A stretch of DNA of 64,000 nucleotides from CAYJBH01 sp964369965 (lineage in GTDB: Bacteria > Bacillota > Clostridia > Oscillospirales > Ruminococcaceae). A program made the position numbers and the translations under genes. Below, in pieces: positions 1-8,492 of this stretch. The stretch covers positions 57,902 through 121,901 of the forward strand of contig CAYJGF010000005.1 of assembly GCA_964369965.1 (NCBI GenBank), read 5' to 3'. The notes under the pieces are model-generated. The model made no database searches. It was not told where the DNA came from and was given only the letters and a program-made list of their open reading frames with translations. Numbering within the stretch: position 1 is the first letter of the stretch; every line of letters starts with the position of its first letter.

Positions 1-49
1 CATCGACGAGGTGATTTGAAAGTATTTTTTCTGCTATAGTTTGTCCCAT
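1..49 (-). CDS. aconitase / 3-isopropylmalate dehydratase large-subunit family, N-terminal fragment
   Basis: Only the first 16 codons are inside the window; the gene continues past base 1. The reverse strand from base 49 reads MGQTIAEKILSNHLVD. This matches the conserved start of the aconitase / LeuC iron-sulfur hydratase family (typically MG-TIAEKI-, then -H-V-G). An AGGGGGA ribosome binding site lies at about 59-66, 8-10 bases upstream of the ATG. It follows ackA in the same direction with a 22-base gap, so the two are probably co-transcribed. Whether it is aconitase or isopropylmalate dehydratase cannot be told from so short a piece; the HLVD tail is slightly more aconitase-like. Confidence 0.5.
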   Translation of the reverse strand, partial: MGQTIAEKILSNHLVD

Positions 50-71
50 AATATTATATCCCCCTGTAAAA

Positions 72-1268
72 TTATGCCTTTGAAGCGAGCTCTTGTGTGT
101 CGAGCGCAATCATCAGCTCCTCATTTGTCTCAACAACTAAAGAGATGACCTTTGCGTCCGGTGCACTGATATTCTTGGTGCCACGGCTGTTATTACTCTC
201 CTCATCGAGTTTTGTGCCGAGAAATGATAGGGCGTTAACTATGGTGGCGCGATGCTCCGAATCATTCTCGCCGATACCGCCGGTGAAAATCAAAACATCA
301 ATTCCGTTCATCGCCGCGGCATATGCGCCGACATATTTGATAATCTGATAGTCCAACATGTCAATAGCCAGTCTTGAACGAGCATCGCCTTTATCCGCAT
401 TCTCGCGTACATCGCGATTATCGCCGGATAATCCGCTGATGCCGAGCAATCCCGAGCGGCTGTTAAGCAGAGTTATGACCTCGGCGACGTTTATTTCAAG
501 TTTTTCCGACATAAAGGACACGATGGTCGGGTCGAGGTCGCCGCTACGCGTTCCCATCAAAAGACCGGGCAAGGGGGATAGACCCATCGAGGTATCTACA
601 CTTTTGCCACCGTCGATGGCACATATAGAACTGCCGTTGCCGAGATGGCAGACCACCATTTTAAGGTCTTTAATGTCCTTGCCGACCATCTGCGCCGCCT
701 TTTGCGACACAAAACGGTGGGAGGAGCCGTGAAAGCCGTAACGGCGCATACCGAAACGCTCATAATAGTCATACGGAATACCGTACATAAACGCTTTTTG
801 TGGCATTGTTTGATGGAACGCAGTGTCAAAGACCGCTACGTGCGGCACGTCGCCCAAAACCTTTTGAGCACCTTTTATACCCATGATAGCGGCTGGATTG
901 TGGAGCGGCGCAAAGTCGCTGACCTCCTCAATCTCGTCCACCACCTCCTCGGTTATTATGCAGGAAGCGGTAAACTTCGCCCCACCGTGAACGACTCGGT
1001 GACCGACGGCGGAGATATCGCTTATATCATTAATGACGGCAAGCTCGCCCTCATCAAGCAATTTTATAACCTTGTCAAGCGCTTCGGAGTGGTCGTGCAA
1101 CGGCTCGCTGAGCAGGCAATGTCTGCCATCCTCTAACTTGTGCTTAATGCAGGAGCCGTCGTGACCTATCCTCTCACACAGACCTTTTGCGAGAACCGTT
1201 TCACTCTCCATGTTGAGCAGCTGATATTTAAGCGATGATGAGCCGCAGTTGATAACCAAAACAATCAT
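72..1268 (-). CDS. ackA: acetate kinase
   Basis: Acetate kinase converts acetyl phosphate and ADP to acetate and ATP in the cytosol, the ATP-yielding last step of acetogenic fermentation. The 398-residue length is normal for the family. Visible motifs are VINCGSSSLK (residues 5-14, nucleotide site), HRVVHGG (about 90-96), GFHGSSH (about 178-184), HLGNGSS (about 207-213), GTRSGDLDP (about 241-249) and FTGGIGEN (about 329-336). No phosphotransacetylase gene is adjacent here. An AAAGGGA site precedes the ATG. A good promoter sits upstream, and an aconitase-like gene follows on the same strand. Confidence 0.97.
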   Translation of the reverse strand: MIVLVINCGSSSLKYQLLNMESETVLAKGLCERIGHDGSCIKHKLEDGRHCLLSEPLHDHSEALDKVIKLLDEGELAVINDISDISAVGHRVVHGGAKFTASCIITEEVVDEIEEVSDFAPLHNPAAIMGIKGAQKVLGDVPHVAVFDTAFHQTMPQKAFMYGIPYDYYERFGMRRYGFHGSSHRFVSQKAAQMVGKDIKDLKMVVCHLGNGSSICAIDGGKSVDTSMGLSPLPGLLMGTRSGDLDPTIVSFMSEKLEINVAEVITLLNSRSGLLGISGLSGDNRDVRENADKGDARSRLAIDMLDYQIIKYVGAYAAAMNGIDVLIFTGGIGENDSEHRATIVNALSFLGTKLDEESNNSRGTKNISAPDAKVISLVVETNEELMIALDTQELASKA

Positions 1269-1321
1269 TTTAAATCCCTTTCAATCTCTTTATTGCCATA
1301 TCTTCATATTATATATGTTAT

Positions 1322-1350
1322 ATTATAGCAAAATTACGACCGAGTTGCAA
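1322..1350 (-). promoter_or_regulatory. promoter of ackA
   Basis: On the minus strand a TTGCAA -35 box (1345-1350) is followed by a 17-base spacer and a perfect TATAAT -10 box (1322-1327). This is a housekeeping-sigma promoter about 55 bases upstream of the ackA start. Confidence 0.75.
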
Positions 1351-1487
1351 CCAAAGTATGACAAAAAACTATCAATTTAAAAGTATATTTATTTTTTTGG
1401 CAATAGATATAATTTATCGGCTGTTTTGAGCGATTATATAGTTAAAAGAAACACATGATTTATTGTAGGAAGGAGTGAGTGTCTTTT

Positions 1488-1991
1488 ATGAATACAAATA
1501 TAATCAATGTCACCGGTTATGTGACATACGCAAATCATTTGGTTGTCGGCGCACCGGGTCACGTCGGTGTCACCGGCGAGAATGTGGCGGAACAGACCAC
1601 ACAGCAAGAGCCAAACAAAGGGACGGTCGGTGAAGAGCAGGCGCAATCTCGTCTGATAACCGCTTTGATGGAGCACTCACTTGAGATGCTTGAAAACGAG
1701 ACAGAGCAGGCAAAGGCGAGGGCAGAGGAGCTTAAAACCTTGACCGAATGCATGAAAATTGCCGCCAAACTCTCAAAAGGTGAGGCATCGTTTGAGGAGA
1801 TCCGCTATCTGCAAAAGCATGGTATCGAGATGTACTCCATGGCGATGGCACTTCGCGACCCCGAGATAGAGGACGACAAGGGCAACGAGACGACGACCGA
1901 AATAAAGGGGGAAAACGACTCCTCCGGTGCGCAAAATAATAATGTCGCCGTGCAGATGGCGTCTGCTACATCCGATACTCAAGATGTTTAA
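1488..1991 (+). CDS. hypothetical protein with a helical charged core
   Basis: I do not recognise a named family. The start is ATG at 1488, 11 bases after a strong AGGAAGGAG site (1468-1476). A GTG at 1479 is in frame but too close to that site. The 167-residue product has a short N-terminal stretch rich in V, G and N without a signal peptide. Its long amphipathic, acidic helical core (about residues 55-120) contains LEMLENE and KIAAKLSKGEASFEEIRYL. The C-terminus is low in complexity, rich in N, E and S, and probably disordered. The core resembles small conserved proteins of Clostridia with a KIA-RI-GD-VP-DE-L pattern, but this is recollection only. It is transcribed alone, away from ackA. 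Confidence 0.6.
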   Translation: MNTNIINVTGYVTYANHLVVGAPGHVGVTGENVAEQTTQQEPNKGTVGEEQAQSRLITALMEHSLEMLENETEQAKARAEELKTLTECMKIAAKLSKGEASFEEIRYLQKHGIEMYSMAMALRDPEIEDDKGNETTTEIKGENDSSGAQNNNVAVQMASATSDTQDV

Positions 1992-2020
1992 AGTCGGCAA
2001 ATATATAAATGCTCTCAATT

Positions 2021-2052
2021 AGGTGTTGAAAAACAAAGATTTTTCAACACCT
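2021..2052. terminator. stem-loop terminator after the 1488-1991 gene
   Basis: A perfect 13-bp inverted repeat (AGGTGTTGAAAAA, 2021-2033, with 2040-2052) encloses a 6-base loop. The A/T pairs at the top and only a short, broken T-run afterwards make it a modest terminator. It could also act as a processing or stability hairpin. Confidence 0.55.
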
Positions 2053-2072
2053 CTATTATACACCCCCACCGA

Positions 2073-2101
2073 TTGACATTTTTTCATCATTCTGTTACTA
2101 T
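2073..2101 (+). promoter_or_regulatory. promoter of the FAD oxidoreductase / glycosyltransferase unit
   Basis: A TTGACA -35 box (2073-2078), a 17-base spacer and a TACTAT -10 box (2096-2101) lie 30 bases upstream of the ATG at 2132. Confidence 0.6.
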
Positions 2102-2131
2102 ATTACAGAGACATAAAAACAGGGCAACTCT

Positions 2132-3268
2132 ATGACGACAGAATTTGAAAATATAATAATCGGTGCAGGGCTCTATGGGCTTTATTCCGCTTTGTTTTTG
2201 GCTAAAAAAGGCAAAAGGTCGTTGGTGCTGGAGGCGGACTCGGCGCCGTTTATGCGCGCAACATATATAAATCAGGCGCGTGTGCATATGGGGTATCACT
2301 ATCCGCGCTCGCTCTCCACCGCTATCAAGTCAAAAGGGTATTTCGACCGATTTTGTGCCGATTTCCCGGACAGTATATACAGCAGTTTTGACCAGGTCTA
2401 TGCCACCTCGGCGACCTTCAACTGGACAAATGCCGTGCAGTTTAAAAAATTCTGCGAGAGTGCCGACATCTCTTGTGAGGAGCTGCCGGTCTCACGATAC
2501 TTTAAAAGCGGCAGTTGCGACGGTGCGTTCATGACCAAGGAGTACACCTACGACGCGGCAATACTCTGTCGGCAAATTTTAGATGAGCTATCACATTATT
2601 CCGATCTTGTAAATATCAAATACAACAGCCATGTGGTGGATATAAAACGCACCGATGAGGTTTTTGTACTAACCGATGAAATTGGTGGTCGGTACAGCGC
2701 GCGTTTTGTTCTCAACGCAACCTATGCCGGCGTGAACGAGCTGCATTTAAAGCTTGGGTTAGAGCCGTTTAAGGCAAAATACGAACTATGCGAGATAATC
2801 CTTTGCACCGTCTCACCCGAACTTGAAAAAATCGGCATAACGGTGATGGACGGGCCATTTTTTTCCATAATGCCGTTTGGCAAGACGGGTCTGCACTCCC
2901 TCACCTCCGTCACATTCACCCCACACACCGCGAGTTTTGAGTCGGTGGCGACCTACAAGTGTCAGGAGCGACAACAAAAATGCCGCCCCGGTCGCCTATA
3001 CAACTGCAATGAATGTCCTGAAAAACCTGCGAGCGCCTGGCCTTATATGTCCGCCCTCGCGAGAAAGTACCTTCGCGAGTGTTACGGCTTTGAATATCAA
3101 CGCAGTCTTTTTTCGGTGAAGCCGATACTGACCGCCTCGGAAGTGGACGACAGCAGACCCACCACCGTTAAAAAATTTTGTGAGGCACCGACCTTTGTCA
3201 GTGTCCTCTCCGGTAAGATAAACACGGTATATGATCTTGATGAGGTGTTGACAGATGGAGCAGTTTAA
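2132..3268 (+). CDS. FAD-dependent oxidoreductase (DAO-like fold)
   Basis: The N-terminus has the FAD-binding Rossmann motif IIIGAGLYGLYSA (residues 8-20), followed by an acidic residue at the end of the second strand (VLEAD). The motif -ARVHMGYHYPRS- (about residues 50-61) resembles the conserved segment of DAO-family proteins found in surface polysaccharide clusters. The 378-residue length fits. A C-terminal VLSGKINTVYDLDE segment matches the flavin-closing region of the fold. It overlaps the next gene, a GT2 glycosyltransferase, by 14 bases, so the two are translationally coupled. A role in modifying a sugar or lipid-linked glycan is inferred from this context; the substrate is unknown. 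Confidence 0.75.
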   Translation: MTTEFENIIIGAGLYGLYSALFLAKKGKRSLVLEADSAPFMRATYINQARVHMGYHYPRSLSTAIKSKGYFDRFCADFPDSIYSSFDQVYATSATFNWTNAVQFKKFCESADISCEELPVSRYFKSGSCDGAFMTKEYTYDAAILCRQILDELSHYSDLVNIKYNSHVVDIKRTDEVFVLTDEIGGRYSARFVLNATYAGVNELHLKLGLEPFKAKYELCEIILCTVSPELEKIGITVMDGPFFSIMPFGKTGLHSLTSVTFTPHTASFESVATYKCQERQQKCRPGRLYNCNECPEKPASAWPYMSALARKYLRECYGFEYQRSLFSVKPILTASEVDDSRPTTVKKFCEAPTFVSVLSGKINTVYDLDEVLTDGAV

Positions 3269-4187
3269 AGAAAAAAACTTTGTTTCGGCGGTGGTATATG
3301 TCAATAACGACGCGGAAAGGATTGTTGTTTTTTTACAAAAAATCTACAGTTTTTTTGTGCAAAATTTTGAAAAATTTGAGATAATCTGTGTCGACGACAG
3401 CTCAAGCGACAACTCAAAGGCACTTATTAAAGAGACTGCGAAGGACATGAAAGGCTGTGTCACCCTGCTTAACATGAGCTTTTTTCAAGGGCTGGAGCAG
3501 GGGATGAACGCCGGAGTCGACCTCGCGATAGGGGATTTTGTTTTTGAATTTGACTCCTGCATGTTGGACTACCCAATCGACACCGTGAGAAAGGTCTATG
3601 ACCGGTGCCTTGAGGGGCACGACATAGTGGTGGCGGTTGCCGACAAAAGGTTGTTGTCCTCACGACTTTTTTATTTTTTATACAACCACACCGCCAACTC
3701 TCAGCATCGGTTGGAGAGTGAGATGTTTCGCATATTGTCACGGCGAGCGATAAATAGAATACACTCCATCAGCGCCTCGATACCGTATCGCAAGGCAATA
3801 TATGCAAACTGCGGACTTAAAATGTCGTCGGTGCACTATGACGGGGTGGAGACCTCCCGTCGGCATCTGTCAAAAAAACAGCGCGTCAATCGTCATACAA
3901 ACGCGATGGATGCAATGATTTTATACACCGACATAGCCTATCGCCTGTCCATGATAATGTCGGGCGTGATGATGCTCAGCGCGATAGCGGCGGCGATATA
4001 TGTCCTTGTGGTGTTCTTCCTCGGTCACCCTATCAGCGGTTTCACCACCACCATGTTGGTCATGACCGGTTGCTTTTTCGGTGTGTTTGTCATTATGGCG
4101 ATCATCTTAAAATACCTCGCACTGCTTATCGACCTTGTGTTTAAAAAACAGCAGTATCTAATAGAATCGGTCGAAAAACAGATGTAG
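3255..4187 (+). CDS. GT2 glycosyltransferase with two C-terminal membrane helices
   Basis: This is a 310-residue family 2 glycosyltransferase of the dolichyl-phosphate-sugar synthase / GtrB type. Residues 1-100 carry the GT-A fold with DDSSSDNS (about 44-51) for nucleotide-sugar binding. The usual DxD near residue 96-99 appears as EFDSC, so the metal motif is degenerate. Two hydrophobic helices (about 226-252 and 260-290) anchor the C-terminus. Such enzymes usually charge a polyprenyl phosphate with one sugar, which a membrane GT-C enzyme then uses. A large GT-C-like protein follows 25 bases downstream. The start is ATG at 3255 behind GAGGTG, inside the end of the preceding gene. Confidence 0.8.
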   Translation: MEQFKEKNFVSAVVYVNNDAERIVVFLQKIYSFFVQNFEKFEIICVDDSSSDNSKALIKETAKDMKGCVTLLNMSFFQGLEQGMNAGVDLAIGDFVFEFDSCMLDYPIDTVRKVYDRCLEGHDIVVAVADKRLLSSRLFYFLYNHTANSQHRLESEMFRILSRRAINRIHSISASIPYRKAIYANCGLKMSSVHYDGVETSRRHLSKKQRVNRHTNAMDAMILYTDIAYRLSMIMSGVMMLSAIAAAIYVLVVFFLGHPISGFTTTMLVMTGCFFGVFVIMAIILKYLALLIDLVFKKQQYLIESVEKQM

Positions 4188-4212
4188 TCGCTGTTGAATA
4201 AGGAGTATATGC

Positions 4213-6594
4213 GTGCAGAATAATAACACCTTTGTTGCAAAACGACGCGCCGCCATTGTCATGACATGTGTCCTTGTAATTGTGGCGATCCTATGCATTA
4301 TAAACCGATCAAACAGCACTTTTTTTGTGAACTTTTTCGGCGATTCTTTTGAGACGTCGGCGGGCGTAGAGGTTGAAACACCGCAGGGCACAAATGTATT
4401 GACGATACACGCTTATGAGGACGAAATAACTACGGTTAGTTTAAAGCAACTCACCTTTGAAAAAGGGGTGTATTCCTTTGACTTTCAATACGACACCGCC
4501 CACGATGGCATAAACTTTTATATCAGAAGTCTCAACTATCTAAACCCCGACAATTCAAACGAAAAAATCTTTTTTGAGGAAGAAATATCACCCCAAAACA
4601 CCTATATATCAGGCGAAATAACCTTTGATAGGGCTGTGAATGATACCGAGGTTTTAGCCGTTCTTCCGGCAGGGGCTACACTCTCGATAGGCAGGGTGAG
4701 TTTTTCCTCCGATGAGGTGTATTATAATGACTATTTTGTTTTATTATTGCTCTTTATAATAGGTTACCTCTTCTTTATATATATTCTGTTTTCCAAAAGG
4801 ACATTCTGCTCCTCGGTTGTGTTTTCAGATGATGTTATATCCGGCAGACGTGCTTTTTTCGCCCTCTCCTTTGTGTTTTTATCGCTTTCATTTTTCATCA
4901 TATACCCGATGATGCACGAGACATTTTTCGGCGGACATGATTTTATCTATCATCTCAATCGGATTGAGGGTATAAAATCGGCTCTTTTATCCGGTCAATT
5001 CCCCGTCAGGATACATCCCGACCAACTCGCAGGGTATGGCTACGCTAACGGTGTGTTTTATCCCGAACTTTTTTTGTACTTCCCTGCACTTCTTCGCATA
5101 CTGGGCATGTCGCTCAAAAACTCCTACATAACCTTTATCTTCGTTATAAATATTATGACGGTGGTTCTCGCATACATATCCTTTTCACGGCTTTTTCGCT
5201 CACGGTATGCCGGCGTTCTCTGCGCGGTGGTCTACGCATTAAACCCCTACCGACTCGCCAATTTATACGAACGCAGTGCATTGGGTGAGTTCATCGCCGC
5301 CGCATTTTTTCCGGTGGTTTTATACGGTTTGTACTGTATTATATTTGGGGACAAAAAGCGATGGGGTTGGCTGGTTTTGGGTGCGAGCGGTCTTCTGCAA
5401 AGCCACATTCTGTCGACCGAATTAGCATTGTTGTTTTGTGTATTTGTCTGTCTTATATCCATCAAGCGACTTTTTAACAACGACTTTCGATTTTTATCCT
5501 TAATAAAAGCCGGTGTTTTTTGCGTTTTAATTAACCTTTGGTTTATACTGCCGTTTTTAATAATGGCGGTGCAGATTGACATTGCGGTTTTCAACATGTC
5601 ACCGGTGCTGTCCCTCAAAGCGGTGAGGGATGTTGACGAGCTTTTTTCAATAGGGTTTCTTTCCAACTACCGAGAGGCGATAAACGGTGTCGCCACAAGT
5701 GGCATAGGCGTCACCTATCTAATTGCCACAGTAATGTTTTGTGTCTATGCAATATTGAACTACAGGGTGGATGCTCGCCATAAAAACTTGTTGCACCTCG
5801 GTGCTTTTTCCACTTTTGTAGTTGTATTTTTCACATTTGCGACAACCGCATTTTTCCCTTTTGATGAGGTACAAAGCATACCTATTATTAAAGACATAAT
5901 AGGTGCAATACAGATGCCCAACCGTCTTATTGTATTTGTGATGCTGTTTGCAAATGTTTTGGTAGGGGTTTGCCTTTTAATCTACACAAAAAAAGGGAAG
6001 CAAAGAATGTACGCGAGTATGATGGCTATGATTTTCACCGTCGTCATCAGCTGGGTTTATCTTAACGGAGTTACGGTGCAACCGTACCATGCGGATTTTG
6101 GCACCAACAGTCAAACAAACATCTTCCAGTCCGGCGGATTATCCATCGCGCTGGGTGAATATATACCGGCAAACAGCAACATAGCCGACGCGCTCACACG
6201 GGGCACCAACATCAAAACCGAGCACGATATTTCTTTTAAAGAGGTTCGACGGGGCGGCACCGACATCAGTTTTGACTATATTATAAACGATTTTAAAGAG
6301 GGTGAGGAGTATAAAATACTTTTGCCGATGGTGAGCTACCCCAAATATGTGGCAGAGGTGAACGGTCGAAAATATGACACCACCGCAGGCGGATATAACT
6401 ATGTCGAACTGACGTTGCAAGACGAACAAGGTCATGCGGATATCGGCTATGAACAACCGACACTGTTCAAATTTAGCAATATAGTCAGTATACTTGCCAT
6501 AGCATTTTTGGTTGGAAAAAATGTATTTAAGGAATTTTATGCTTTGACTTGTAAACGCTATTATGCTATAATTAAATTTAAACGCAGTCAATAA
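4213..6594 (+). CDS. large multi-pass membrane protein, GT-C-like (6-pyruvoyl-tetrahydropterin synthase-related domain type)
   Basis: The 793-residue product starts at GTG 4213, 8 bases after AAGGAG (4199-4205). A nearer ATG at 4209 is a decoy that reads five codons. Features in order are an N-terminal membrane helix (about 13-31), an extracytoplasmic beta-rich region (about 35-170), a series of roughly ten or more membrane segments (about 175-610), and a C-terminal extracytoplasmic beta domain ending in one more helix (about 745-765). HETFFGGHDFIYHLNRIEG (about 235-253) and NPYRLANLYERSALGEF (about 346-362) resemble the conserved loops of PTPS-related/YfhO-like GT-C membrane proteins. Such proteins probably transfer a lipid-linked sugar outside the membrane. 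It would pair with the upstream GT2; acceptor unknown. Confidence 0.65.
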   Translation: MQNNNTFVAKRRAAIVMTCVLVIVAILCIINRSNSTFFVNFFGDSFETSAGVEVETPQGTNVLTIHAYEDEITTVSLKQLTFEKGVYSFDFQYDTAHDGINFYIRSLNYLNPDNSNEKIFFEEEISPQNTYISGEITFDRAVNDTEVLAVLPAGATLSIGRVSFSSDEVYYNDYFVLLLLFIIGYLFFIYILFSKRTFCSSVVFSDDVISGRRAFFALSFVFLSLSFFIIYPMMHETFFGGHDFIYHLNRIEGIKSALLSGQFPVRIHPDQLAGYGYANGVFYPELFLYFPALLRILGMSLKNSYITFIFVINIMTVVLAYISFSRLFRSRYAGVLCAVVYALNPYRLANLYERSALGEFIAAAFFPVVLYGLYCIIFGDKKRWGWLVLGASGLLQSHILSTELALLFCVFVCLISIKRLFNNDFRFLSLIKAGVFCVLINLWFILPFLIMAVQIDIAVFNMSPVLSLKAVRDVDELFSIGFLSNYREAINGVATSGIGVTYLIATVMFCVYAILNYRVDARHKNLLHLGAFSTFVVVFFTFATTAFFPFDEVQSIPIIKDIIGAIQMPNRLIVFVMLFANVLVGVCLLIYTKKGKQRMYASMMAMIFTVVISWVYLNGVTVQPYHADFGTNSQTNIFQSGGLSIALGEYIPANSNIADALTRGTNIKTEHDISFKEVRRGGTDISFDYIINDFKEGEEYKILLPMVSYPKYVAEVNGRKYDTTAGGYNYVELTLQDEQGHADIGYEQPTLFKFSNIVSILAIAFLVGKNVFKEFYALTCKRYYAIIKFKRSQ
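6544..6572 (+). promoter_or_regulatory. internal promoter of the aroF-tyrA-pheA operon
   Basis: TTGACT (6544-6549), a 17-base spacer and a perfect TATAAT (6567-6572) lie inside the last 50 bases of the preceding membrane-protein gene. Predicted transcription would begin near 6579, leaving a leader of about 30 bases before the aroF ATG. This lets the aromatic operon be expressed independently of the upstream glycan genes. Confidence 0.7.
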
Positions 6595-6608
6595 GGAATG
6601 GTCAAGAA

Positions 6609-7628
6609 ATGGTAGTTATATTAAAACAAAATCCCGACACCGCACAGTTGCAAAACCTGCTTGCATGGCTGGACGGGCAAGGGATAAAGATAAGCGAAAC
6701 ACATGGTGAGCGCCAAAGCATTTTGGGGCTTATCGGCGACACTTCGATAATCGATATCGACCTCGTCAAGGCCCTCGACATAGTCGAGGACGTCAAGCGC
6801 ATTCAAGAGCCTTATAAAAACGCAAACCGCAAATTTCACCACGATGATGCGGTCATAGACATCGACAACACCAAAATCGGGGCGGGGCATTTCCAGATGA
6901 TTGCAGGCCCCTGTTCCATCGAATCACCACAGCAGATTTGCAGTGTCGCAAAAAGCGTCAAAGAGGCAGGCGCGACCATGCTGCGCGGCGGTGCGTTCAA
7001 ACCTCGCACCTCGCCCTATGCCTTTCAGGGGCTGCGAGGGGACGGCATAAAACTCCTGCTGGAGGCTAAAAAGGAGACCGGTCTGCCGGTCGTAACCGAG
7101 ATAATGGACCTTTCACAACTCGACCTTTTTGAGGATGTTGACCTCATTCAGGTCGGCGCGCGCAACATGCAAAACTTTGAACTGCTCAAAGAGCTGTCCC
7201 GTACAAGAAAGCCGATTATAATCAAACGCGGTCTTGCCAACACACTTCAAGAGTTGCTCATGAGCGTTGAGTATGTCATGGCAGGCGGCAACAACGATGT
7301 GATCCTTTGCGAGCGCGGTATAAGGACGTTTGAGACGGCGGCGCGCAACACGCTGGACATCTCGGCGATACCCCTTTTGAAAAAAATGACACATCTGCCA
7401 ATCGTCGTCGACCCCAGTCACGCGACCGGCATTGCCTCACTTGTCATGCCCCTCTCTCTCGCCTCCACCGCCGCCGGTGCGGACGGGCTTATGATTGAGG
7501 TGCACAACGACCCGGAGCACGCGCTGTGTGATGGTCCACAGTCACTTACACCGCAGGCGTTCAAGCAGGTTGCCGATGCTGTATTCGCAATCCGTCCTCT
7601 CAGCCATAAATATAATGAGGGGAAATAG
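6609..7628 (+). CDS. aroF: 3-deoxy-7-phosphoheptulonate synthase (DAHP synthase, type I beta)
   Basis: It condenses phosphoenolpyruvate with erythrose 4-phosphate, the first step of the shikimate pathway. Residues 1-70 form the N-terminal ferredoxin-like (ACT-like) regulatory domain of the Bacillus/Thermotoga subtype, which senses aromatic end products. The TIM barrel follows with IAGPCSIES (about 97-105), GGAFKPRTSPYAFQG (about 123-137), IIKRGLA (about 197-203), CERGIRTFE (about 238-246) and VDPSHATG (about 268-275). The 339-residue length is typical. It heads a tight three-gene operon, with tyrA beginning 2 bases after its stop. Confidence 0.96.
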   Translation: MVVILKQNPDTAQLQNLLAWLDGQGIKISETHGERQSILGLIGDTSIIDIDLVKALDIVEDVKRIQEPYKNANRKFHHDDAVIDIDNTKIGAGHFQMIAGPCSIESPQQICSVAKSVKEAGATMLRGGAFKPRTSPYAFQGLRGDGIKLLLEAKKETGLPVVTEIMDLSQLDLFEDVDLIQVGARNMQNFELLKELSRTRKPIIIKRGLANTLQELLMSVEYVMAGGNNDVILCERGIRTFETAARNTLDISAIPLLKKMTHLPIVVDPSHATGIASLVMPLSLASTAAGADGLMIEVHNDPEHALCDGPQSLTPQAFKQVADAVFAIRPLSHKYNEGK

Positions 7629-7630
7629 GG

Positions 7631-8476
7631 GTGAATATTGCGGTAATAGGCCTCGGTCTTATAGGCGGCTCGATAGCCAAAGGTCTCAAACATTCCACCC
7701 CACACACCGTGCTTGGCACCGACATCCTGCCGTCGGTGATAAAAAAAGCCGTTCTTTTTAAGGCTATAGATGATGAGCTTTCGCCCGATATGCTTACGGA
7801 ATGTGATGTTGTCATAGTGGCTTTGTATCCCGACGATTGCATTAACTATATAAAAGACAACGCAAAAAAATTCAAAAAAGATGCGATAGTTTTGGACTGC
7901 GCCGGAGTTAAAACCTGTGTATGCAATGAAATTTTCCCGTTGGCAAAGGAGTTGGGTTTTCATTTTATCGGCGCACACCCCATGGCAGGCATTGAATATT
8001 CCGGCTTTGACAACTCGGGAGCGACACTTTTTAATAATGCATCCATTATCCTCACACCGCCGAGTGATGTAGATATTGACATTCTCCAAAAGGTGAAAAA
8101 GCTGTTCGGCTCTATTGGATTTACCGGCTGTGAGATATGTACGCCGGAACACCATGACAGAATAATCGCCTACACCTCGCAACTTGCCCATGTTGTGTCC
8201 AGCGCATTTATTAAAAGCCCGACAGCGCAGGAGCATCACGGTTTTTCAGCCGGAAGTTATCGCGACATGACAAGGGTGGCGCACCTCAAAGCGGATATGT
8301 GGTGTGAACTCTTTCTGTCAAACTCGGAGTATCTGACGCAGGAGATAGATGTTATTATAAAGAACCTCACGGACTATAGAGAGGTTATAAAAAATCAAAA
8401 TGAGGAGCTGTTGCTCCAATATTTGAGGGACGGGACACGGATTAAAGAAAAAGCGGATATCCGCGAGATGAAATAG
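7631..8476 (+). CDS. tyrA: prephenate dehydrogenase
   Basis: It oxidatively decarboxylates prephenate to 4-hydroxyphenylpyruvate, the tyrosine branch. The start is GTG at 7631, 2 bases after the aroF stop, within the GAGGGGAAAT region that serves as ribosome binding site. The N-terminal NAD(P)-binding motif is IGLGLIGGSIAKGL (residues 5-18). Conserved catalytic-region motifs are LDCAGVKT (about 90-97), GAHPMAGIEYSG (about 114-125) and SQLAHVVSSA (about 180-189). At 281 residues it is the short form without a C-terminal ACT domain, so feedback control probably falls on AroF and PheA. Confidence 0.95.
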   Translation: MNIAVIGLGLIGGSIAKGLKHSTPHTVLGTDILPSVIKKAVLFKAIDDELSPDMLTECDVVIVALYPDDCINYIKDNAKKFKKDAIVLDCAGVKTCVCNEIFPLAKELGFHFIGAHPMAGIEYSGFDNSGATLFNNASIILTPPSDVDIDILQKVKKLFGSIGFTGCEICTPEHHDRIIAYTSQLAHVVSSAFIKSPTAQEHHGFSAGSYRDMTRVAHLKADMWCELFLSNSEYLTQEIDVIIKNLTDYREVIKNQNEELLLQYLRDGTRIKEKADIREMK

Positions 8477-8492
8477 AGAGGAATATTAAAAA

